From contig CACYDS010000085.1 of assembly GCA_902773285.1 (NCBI GenBank), positions 1 through 8,386 on the forward strand: DNA of 8,386 bases, in the 5' to 3' direction. Position numbers and translations under genes: made by a program. This DNA is from an uncultured Pseudomonadota bacterium. Its GTDB lineage: Bacteria; Pseudomonadota; Alphaproteobacteria; RUG11792. Of this stretch, positions 1 through 4,807 are shown one piece after another. Below the pieces are notes generated by a model. The model made no database searches and had not been told where the DNA came from. It was given only the letters and a program-made list of their open reading frames with translations. Within the stretch, counting starts at the first letter, position 1; every line of letters starts with the position of its first letter.

Positions 1-2
1 CA

Positions 3-107
3 AAAATTATGGGTTTTCTGCAGTTTAGAACAATGAGTTTGCCTAAATATCTGAATGCGGTGATTAAAAAAAATCGCAAATATGCAAAAAAAACATTGCA
101 CCAATAG
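3..107 (+). CDS. C-terminal end of an unidentified protein (5' end outside window)
   Basis: This frame is open from the left edge to a TAG at 105-107 and encodes 34 residues. The other two forward frames hit stops within the first 40 bases. The visible tail is basic, with a Lys/Arg/Asn-rich end (VIKKNRKYAKKTLHQ), as often seen at the cytoplasmic C-terminus of many proteins. I do not recognise the family. It could also be a chance open stretch, because only about 100 bases are visible. If it is real, it ends 32 bases before the tRNA gene and is on the same strand. Confidence 0.4.
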   Translation, partial: KIMGFLQFRTMSLPKYLNAVIKKNRKYAKKTLHQ

Positions 108-139
108 ATCTTTATGTGCTACATATATATATGAAGTGT

Positions 140-215
140 TCCTTGATAGCTCAGTTGGTAGAGCAAGTGGCTGTTAACCACTGGGTCGGCGGTTCGAGTC
201 CGTCTCAAGGAGCCA
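140..215 (+). tRNA. tRNA-Asn (anticodon GUU)
   Basis: A full cloverleaf can be folded. The acceptor stem is TCCTTGA (140-146) with TCAAGGA (205-211). The D stem is GCTC/GAGC around an AGTTGGTA loop. The anticodon stem is AGTGG/CCACT with loop CTGTTAA (171-177), which gives anticodon GTT. The variable loop is GGGTC, and the T stem is GGCGG/CCGTC (one G-U pair) around TTCGAGT. The discriminator base is G, normal for Asn, and the CCA end (213-215) is encoded in the DNA. It delivers asparagine at AAC/AAU codons. Six T residues follow the CCA directly, but no hairpin precedes them apart from the tRNA itself. The permease start lies only 27 bases downstream, so the two may share a transcript processed at the tRNA 3' end. 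Confidence 0.97.
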
Positions 216-242
216 TTTTTTGTGTCTAGTTATGGATCTTTT

Positions 243-1553
243 ATGGATACACAGGTAAAAAAATCGAAAATGGGCTTCTGGTCGCTTCTTTCGATCGTCA
301 TCGGAGCTCAACTTGGTGCGAGTATATTCCTTCTTCCTTCCCAGCTGGCACAATACAGAACTCTTGGGTTATGCGGATGGATGGTTGGCGGAATGGGAGC
401 AATACTTCTCACTGTCGTTTTTTCGTTCTTGTGCACCAATACTGCAAAAGCAGGAGGTCCTCACATATACGCCCGAATGTTTTTCGGAGATAAAGTAGGT
501 TTTTTTATCACCTGGATATTTTGGTGTGGAGCTTGGGCATGTAACCCAATATTGATTGCTACGGCGGTGAACTACCTTATGTCATTTGTAGGCGATCTGT
601 CTCAAGCACAAAAGATTATGTGCGAGATTGCTATGGTTTTTTCGCTCACATACGTTAACTTACGTGGCGTAAAAACTACAGGAATATTCGAGATGACCTT
701 AACGACTTTTAAAGTGCTTCCTCTGATTATCATTCCGATACTGGCTTTTCAGCATATAAATATGGAAAATTTTAAAGAAATTACTCCTGCAGGAATGCCT
801 CCAAGTGAGACCATAATAAAAGCTGCAATACTTTCATTTTGGGGATTTGTTGGTCTTGAAGGTGGCACAACGCCGGCTGGAGACGTCAATAATCCCAAAA
901 GAAATATTCCTTTAGCAATTATCCTTGGAACGTCAATAGTTGCCATCATAAGTTTGGTGAATACTTTTGCAATATTCGGGATAATATCCCCAGCAGAACT
1001 GGAAAACATCGGAGCTCCATTTGCTCAAATTATGCTACGACTATTTGGCGGTTCATATGATAAAATTATTGGCTTAATAACCTTTATCATGTGTTATGGC
1101 TCGCTGAATGCTTGGGTATTTTTCAGCGGACAAATAGCCAAAACCGCAGCGGAAGAAAAAATATTCCCTAAATGTTTCGCAAAAAGGAACAAATATGATG
1201 CTCCTAACACGGCACTATGGACAGCGTTTATCGGGACTGTAATAATATTGTTTCTCCAAAAATCTCCGCTATTCGAAGACAAAATCGGAAAATTTCTAGA
1301 TATGAGCGTCCTAATATATATAGTCCTATACACTGTGGCTGTATTATGCTACTTCAAGTTCATGGTGACAGGAAAAACAAAATCGATAGCAAAGTGGATA
1401 ATAACATCTTTGGCAATGGTGTTTTGTATATTCATAATATACAATTCTGAATTGATAGACTTTTCGGCCGTTGCCATAATTTTGATACTGGGAATACCAG
1501 CATACATTTCCTGGCGTCGAGGATATAAAACATCGACTAGAACAGAGTTATAG
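243..1553 (+). CDS. APC-family amino acid/polyamine antiporter, AdiC-like
   Basis: This is an inner-membrane exchanger of the APC superfamily (basic amino acid/polyamine antiporter group), 436 residues, close to AdiC at about 445. I count about 12 hydrophobic segments, roughly at 12-32, 41-63, 83-112, 122-140, 149-169, 189-207, 224-248, 270-298, 322-338, 350-374, 383-400 and 405-424. The broken first helix carries GAQLGASIFLLP (21-32). Segment 6 has FWGFVGLEGG followed by the loop NNPKRNIP. As I recall AdiC, its key W202, E208 and W293 correspond to W200, E206 and W291 here, which favours a cationic or agmatine-type substrate, but AdiC N22 and S26 are both Ala, so the exact substrate is open. 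I chose ATG 243, which has a weak GGA about six bases upstream. GTG 222 in the same frame would add seven residues but lies six bases from the tRNA CCA and has no ribosome site. Confidence 0.9.
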   Translation: MDTQVKKSKMGFWSLLSIVIGAQLGASIFLLPSQLAQYRTLGLCGWMVGGMGAILLTVVFSFLCTNTAKAGGPHIYARMFFGDKVGFFITWIFWCGAWACNPILIATAVNYLMSFVGDLSQAQKIMCEIAMVFSLTYVNLRGVKTTGIFEMTLTTFKVLPLIIIPILAFQHINMENFKEITPAGMPPSETIIKAAILSFWGFVGLEGGTTPAGDVNNPKRNIPLAIILGTSIVAIISLVNTFAIFGIISPAELENIGAPFAQIMLRLFGGSYDKIIGLITFIMCYGSLNAWVFFSGQIAKTAAEEKIFPKCFAKRNKYDAPNTALWTAFIGTVIILFLQKSPLFEDKIGKFLDMSVLIYIVLYTVAVLCYFKFMVTGKTKSIAKWIITSLAMVFCIFIIYNSELIDFSAVAIILILGIPAYISWRRGYKTSTRTEL

Positions 1554-1667
1554 CTATTCCTTAAAATGTATCAGTTAACTAGAGATGAGACAAAAAAATA
1601 GCTACGCGCTGATAGCAAAAATTTGATAAAATGAAATAAGATGAGTTATTTATGAAAGATATGATTT

Positions 1668-2105
1668 ATGGCTGGAACCCTGAATAAGGTCATATTGGTT
1701 GGAAATTTGGGTAAAGATCCCGAAGTGCGTTTTATGCCTGATGGTTCAAAGGTGACGTCTTTTAGTTTAGCAACTGGTGAAGTTTGGAAGGACAAAAACA
1801 CTGGTGAACGTAAGGAAAAGACGGAGTGGCATAGAATTACGATCTTCAACGAAAGATTTATTGAAATTGTCGAAAAATACGTCAGAAAGGGGACAAAGCT
1901 CTATATCGAGGGGCAATTGCAGACTCGTGGATGGACTGATAAAACTGGAGTCGAGCGTTACACAACTGAGGTAGTGTTGGGAAAGTTCAGAGGAGATTTG
2001 ATTATTTTAGATCCTAAGCCAAGCGATGTTGTGACAGCCGTACAGAATGCTAGTGGCGCCCCATCTGATGCCGACATTCCATTAAATGATGATGTTCCGT
2101 TCTAA
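1668..2105 (+). CDS. ssb: Single-stranded DNA-binding protein
   Basis: SSB binds single-stranded DNA during replication, recombination and repair and recruits partner proteins through its C-terminal tip. The 145-residue product has the OB fold at about residues 1-115. It opens with LNKVILVGNLGKDPEVR and has the DNA-stacking aromatics W40, W54, F60 and W89 where E. coli has W40, W54, F60 and W88. The segment KGTKLYIEGQLQTRGW matches the family core. The last residues are NDDVPF, the acidic tip that contacts other replication and repair proteins. The linker between fold and tip is only about 20-25 residues, against roughly 60 in E. coli (total 178), so this is a compact form. The start has a weak GAAAG at 1654-1658. 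The stop is 17 bases before dapB, so the two are probably cotranscribed. Confidence 0.97.
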   Translation: MAGTLNKVILVGNLGKDPEVRFMPDGSKVTSFSLATGEVWKDKNTGERKEKTEWHRITIFNERFIEIVEKYVRKGTKLYIEGQLQTRGWTDKTGVERYTTEVVLGKFRGDLIILDPKPSDVVTAVQNASGAPSDADIPLNDDVPF

Positions 2106-2122
2106 TCAGTTAGCTAAGGTTT

Positions 2123-2917
2123 ATGAAGATATCCGTACTTGGCGCAACAGGTGCTATGGGTGGTTTTGTGATAAAAGCCGCCCTGCAGGAGGGGTATGCT
2201 GTAGAAAACAAAGTTTCAAGTAAAGATAATATAGAAAATTTGTTCAGGAACGTCGACTCTATAATAGATTTTTCCTGTCCTATGGCAACCGAAGCTATGT
2301 TACGCTATGCGATTACTCATGATACGCATATTCCTATTGTGATAGGAACGACAGGTTTATCTGGAATGCATATAGCGCTAATGAAAGATTGCGCTAGACA
2401 TTTTCCAGTGTTTACTGCTCCAAATATGAGCTTTTTAATTTCAATAATAAATATGGCACTATACGCAATGGCCAAATTGCTGGATGAGGATTATGATGTT
2501 GAAATAAGAGATGTGCATCATAAGCTGAAGAAAGATGCGCCATCTGGCACTGCGCTGATGCTTGGAAAGACTATAGCTAAGGCGCGTGGAAGAAGTTTTG
2601 ATGAAGTATCCAATTTTGTACGTTATGGCATCATAGAACAAAGAAGACGAGGAGAGATTGGATTTTCCGTTCAACGTTGTGGTAATGTCATAGGTACACA
2701 CGAAATAAGTTTTATGGGTGAGTTTGAAAATATAAAGATTACACACGAAGCGCATTCGAAGGAAATATTTGCTAGGGGCTCTGTACAAGCTGCGAAGTGG
2801 ATATTGAAGCAACCGAATGGTTTATATACGATGAACGACTTTACAAAGGACATGATGGTGCCTCTAGTGAAGTCGCTTTATAAGGATTTTTTTAGTCGAC
2901 GATTAGACGATAAATAG
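2123..2917 (+). CDS. dapB: 4-hydroxy-tetrahydrodipicolinate reductase
   Basis: DapB is the cytoplasmic NAD(P)H-dependent reductase that makes tetrahydrodipicolinate on the route to meso-diaminopimelate (for peptidoglycan) and lysine. The 264-residue product has the Rossmann nucleotide loop GATGAMGG (7-14) and the GTTG loop (75-78). The substrate-binding signature VHHKLKKDAPSGTA (131-144) places H132, H133 and K136 where E. coli has H159, H160 and K163. RRGEIGF (175-181) and the C-terminal GLYTMNDF are also family-typical. The N-terminal domain is somewhat shorter than in E. coli (273 total), mainly between the first strand and GTTG. AAGG at 2116-2119 lies only three bases before the ATG, so translation may partly rely on ribosomes finishing ssb. 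A dapB gene suggests that the organism still makes DAP-type peptidoglycan precursors. Confidence 0.96.
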   Translation: MKISVLGATGAMGGFVIKAALQEGYAVENKVSSKDNIENLFRNVDSIIDFSCPMATEAMLRYAITHDTHIPIVIGTTGLSGMHIALMKDCARHFPVFTAPNMSFLISIINMALYAMAKLLDEDYDVEIRDVHHKLKKDAPSGTALMLGKTIAKARGRSFDEVSNFVRYGIIEQRRRGEIGFSVQRCGNVIGTHEISFMGEFENIKITHEAHSKEIFARGSVQAAKWILKQPNGLYTMNDFTKDMMVPLVKSLYKDFFSRRLDDK

Positions 2918-3223
2918 ATTGTTCACTTTGACAAGATTAAATATCCCTTAGTCAAACTTTTGAAAAGATGACTAAATGCTGTAAAAATATACGCAAATAC
3001 GATATGGTGCAAGTATGGTATTGGGGATTGTCCAAGTTCAAACAGATGTGAGACAAACGGAGTCTCCTGCTGCAAATCTATTTGCTATCCTTGAATTACC
3101 TAACTCCCCCACAAGTCAACGTTTGCTTCATATGTTATGCCCTTATATACATGAAACAATTTTGTGTTTTAGATTGTTCTTTTGTGTTAACATACTAAAT
3201 GTAGTTTTATTATTAGGTGTTTT
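2918..3223 (+). other. 306-base spacer between dapB and the HETGH protein gene
   Basis: No gene is convincing here. Just after dapB is an inverted repeat (2948-2975), listed separately. A 70-codon frame (3015-3227) exists, but it has no ribosome site and unconvincing composition. The last part is T/A-rich and should hold the promoter of the next gene, but I find no clear -35/-10 pair. An AGG at 3215-3217, six bases before ATG 3224, is the ribosome site for the next gene. Confidence 0.5.
2948..2975 (+). repeat. Stem-loop after dapB, possible transcript end
   Basis: TTAGTCA (2948-2954) pairs exactly with TGACTAA (2969-2975). Inside, CTTT (2957-2960) can pair with AAAG (2964-2967) around a TGA loop, with an unequal bulge between the two stems. 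It begins 31 bases after the dapB stop, the usual place for a 3' end structure. No T-run follows, so it is not a classical intrinsic terminator. It could act as an RNA-stabilising hairpin or be chance. Confidence 0.35.
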
Positions 3224-4477
3224 ATGAAATTTAATAAAATTTTATTAAGCGGTTTAGTTTTGTTAACTGGAGCTGTAAACAGCTCAGAAATAGCTCCTGT
3301 CGATAAATCGCCCGAACAAAAGCAGTTTGAACAAATTCGAGATGCGCTGAAAGTATTGCCGCCAATTGAAAACTATTTAACAAAGATGCAAGACATAGAG
3401 AAAAGGTATGAGAATGTTTTTAAGCCACTGTCCAAACCAGAAACCGAATTACGTATAAAAAATGCCAAGGAAAAAGCTATACAATTCTATGCCGAAATTT
3501 TTGGAGTAAAGCTTCGAGAAATCGAGGAATATAGAGAAAATTTTACGACTGAGCAACATCTAACATGGATTGCGAAAGAAACCATAGAGAACGGAAAGTA
3601 CAGTTTTGCAGACAATGAGGAAGACTTATTTGGAGGAGAATCAGATTCAGATGACATTTGTGTTCCGCTAAATGATCCATATATGGAAACGATGATAGTT
3701 CATGAAACTGGCCACATTATACATGAAGAATATAAAAAGCGATATAAACTTACTAGACTTCACGATAATAGGTTAACGGAAGCAGTGGCCACATTTTTCG
3801 AAACATGTTATACCATGTGGACAAATGATCCTACACATAACCTGATAAGGTTAAGTGACTTTTACCACATCACGTTTAAGCAATCGTTCAGCAAAAAAAT
3901 TAGAGAACGCGGAAATCAAGACAGAATGGCAAATAAGGAAATATATACAAAGGTGCAAGATTTGTTTAATCTAAAGGAACTATCCAATGATGGTTTTCCG
4001 ATTAATGCGATATGCGGATATCGGCCTTCACATCGATGGGAGGATGAACAAAATCAAAATCTTACAGAAGATGCAAAAACAAGAAATTATAGCGAATTAA
4101 ATTATAAGAATTACATTTTTAAAAATTTTCCGGAACTGAAATTTGTATACGATATGTGGGAAGAACACAAATCAGAATTGGGTTTAAAAAAGCTTCCTCT
4201 TAATGTCCTAATTCCAGGCCTTGGTTCTGTAAGCGAAGACCTGAGAAGCTTTTTAGAAGACTATCTAGGAGCGAAAAGTAATTATACAGATTACGATTAC
4301 GGCACAATATATGATTATATTAGTTATGTTCCCCACGTGTACTGGACGCTGAAGCGCGGAAAACTAATCCCAGGCAAAGATGTGGTAGAGGCTTTGGATA
4401 AGATAGTCCGCAATGTACCGCCGATGATGACCAAAAATGAATTGGAGGATTTCACAAAAATGCTGGAATTAAAATAA
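3224..4477 (+). CDS. Exported putative zinc metallopeptidase (HETGH motif), family unknown
   Basis: A 417-residue protein with a Sec-type signal peptide: basic MKFNK, then hydrophobic ILLSGLVLLTGA, with likely cleavage after S20 (V18-x-S20). There is no lipobox Cys. The mature part has a charged helical region (about 30-105), an acidic patch (131-144, NEEDLFGGESDSDD) and HETGH at 160-164, which fits the HExxH zinc-binding and catalytic motif. A conserved-looking LTEAVATFFE follows; E186 (22 residues after H164) or E193 (29 after) could be the third zinc ligand as in gluzincins. The C-terminal part has a Tyr/Asp-rich stretch (about 354-368). The role and substrate are unknown. As an exported protease it could act in the periplasm or on host material. 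The start is supported by AGG six bases upstream. The gene has long spacers on both sides and so is probably its own unit. Peptidase assignment is moderate; family assignment is none. Confidence 0.8.
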   Translation: MKFNKILLSGLVLLTGAVNSSEIAPVDKSPEQKQFEQIRDALKVLPPIENYLTKMQDIEKRYENVFKPLSKPETELRIKNAKEKAIQFYAEIFGVKLREIEEYRENFTTEQHLTWIAKETIENGKYSFADNEEDLFGGESDSDDICVPLNDPYMETMIVHETGHIIHEEYKKRYKLTRLHDNRLTEAVATFFETCYTMWTNDPTHNLIRLSDFYHITFKQSFSKKIRERGNQDRMANKEIYTKVQDLFNLKELSNDGFPINAICGYRPSHRWEDEQNQNLTEDAKTRNYSELNYKNYIFKNFPELKFVYDMWEEHKSELGLKKLPLNVLIPGLGSVSEDLRSFLEDYLGAKSNYTDYDYGTIYDYISYVPHVYWTLKRGKLIPGKDVVEALDKIVRNVPPMMTKNELEDFTKMLELK

Positions 4478-4489
4478 GTTATCTAGTTT

Positions 4490-4524
4490 TTCCCCACACC
4501 TATTGCCAAATAAGTGCTGGGGAA
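4490..4524 (+). terminator. Strong hairpin just after the HETGH protein gene, possible terminator
   Basis: TTCCCCA (4490-4496) pairs with TGGGGAA (4518-4524), and CAC (4497-4499) continues the stem with GTG (4514-4516), leaving C4517 bulged. That gives about ten base pairs around a 14-base loop, starting 13 bases after the stop codon. It is the most GC-rich stem in the spacers. The T-run (4487-4491) lies before rather than after the stem, so it does not fit the standard intrinsic terminator on the + strand. A 3' stabilising structure is equally possible. Confidence 0.35.
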
Positions 4525-4612
4525 GGACTTGGATTCCATAACAAAAAAATAGGCAAACAGCGAGGAAACCAATAGTTTGGGGTCTATCAATTTTGCAAGA
4601 TATGATTGTTTT

Positions 4613-4646
4613 GGACAACGTAAGCAGAACAATATGAACGTTGTTC
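4613..4646 (+). repeat. Inverted repeat in the topA upstream spacer
   Basis: GGACAACGT (4613-4621) pairs with ACGTTGTTC (4638-4646) with a single G-U pair and a 16-base loop. It could be a transcript hairpin or an operator-like dyad. No matching copy occurs elsewhere that I can see, so its role is unknown. Confidence 0.35.
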
Positions 4647-4697
4647 AATCACAGCTTTTATTTGAATTCTTTTCTGCTCAACAGGCTGCAAAAAAAC

Positions 4698-4713
4698 AAT
4701 TCAAAATTGAATT
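4698..4713 (+). repeat. AT-rich palindrome upstream of topA
   Basis: AATTCAA (4698-4704) and TTGAATT (4707-4713) form a near-perfect palindrome with a two-base centre, about 90 bases before the topA ATG. GCAA (4688-4691) and TTGC (4717-4720) could extend it. The symmetric centre fits a dimeric regulator site better than a stable RNA hairpin, but AT-rich palindromes also arise by chance. Confidence 0.3.
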
Positions 4714-4771
4714 TTGTTGCTAAATTATCAATTTTTCTAGCTTTTCAAAAAAAATTTAGTAACCTTACCGT

Positions 4772-4807
4772 ATGAATACGCTATTGTCTAATTTGGAAGT
4801 ATGTTAG
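4772..4807 (+). promoter_or_regulatory. Possible leader mini-ORF overlapping the topA start
   Basis: ATG 4772 opens an 11-codon frame (MNTLLSNLEVC) that ends at TAG 4805-4807, so it runs through the topA ATG at 4801 in another frame. If translated, terminating ribosomes would be placed on the topA start and could reinitiate. No Shine-Dalgarno precedes ATG 4772, so this is weakly supported. Confidence 0.2.

Larger units (their letters stand above)
4478..4800 (+). other. 323-base structured spacer upstream of topA
   Basis: No protein gene or recognised RNA is visible. The spacer is rich in short inverted repeats: 4490-4524, 4613-4646 and 4698-4713, listed separately. AGCAGAA (4623-4629) can also pair with TTCTGCT (4672-4678), which would compete with the 4613-4646 stem. 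The last 80 bases are very A/T-rich and probably include the topA promoter, but I cannot pick a clear -35/-10 pair. Confidence 0.5.

Noticed and set aside
96..139. Promoter for tRNA-Asn (TTGCAC at 96-101 with TATATA-like bases near 120-131)
   Set aside because: The -35 match is poor and the -10 is a simple AT repeat, so no defined promoter can be supported.
222..242. GTG 222 as the permease start
   Set aside because: It is six bases from the tRNA end with no Shine-Dalgarno; ATG 243 gives the usual short N-terminus of this family and has a weak GGA in place. The GTG cannot be fully excluded.
749..1333. Minus-strand open frames opposite the permease gene (749-1009 and 1094-1333)
   Set aside because: They lie fully inside a well-supported + strand gene, have no ribosome sites, and read as the complement of a membrane protein.
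1551..1604. Inverted repeat TAGCTATT (1551-1558) / AATAGCTA (1597-1604) after the permease gene as a terminator
   Set aside because: The loop is about 38 bases, no T-run follows, and 8-base repeats at such spacing are expected several times by chance in a window of this size.
1625..1632. GATAAAAT as a -10 box for ssb
   Set aside because: No acceptable -35 lies 16-18 bases upstream (ACGCGC there), so it is not supported as a promoter.
2459..2853. Minus-strand frames opposite dapB, one of 117 codons
   Set aside because: The + strand DapB frame carries all family motifs here; the opposite frames show no recognisable domain.
3030..3120. A possible tRNA or small RNA fold around GTTCAAAC in the dapB downstream spacer
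   Set aside because: No acceptor or anticodon arms can be paired around the T-loop-like bases on either strand.
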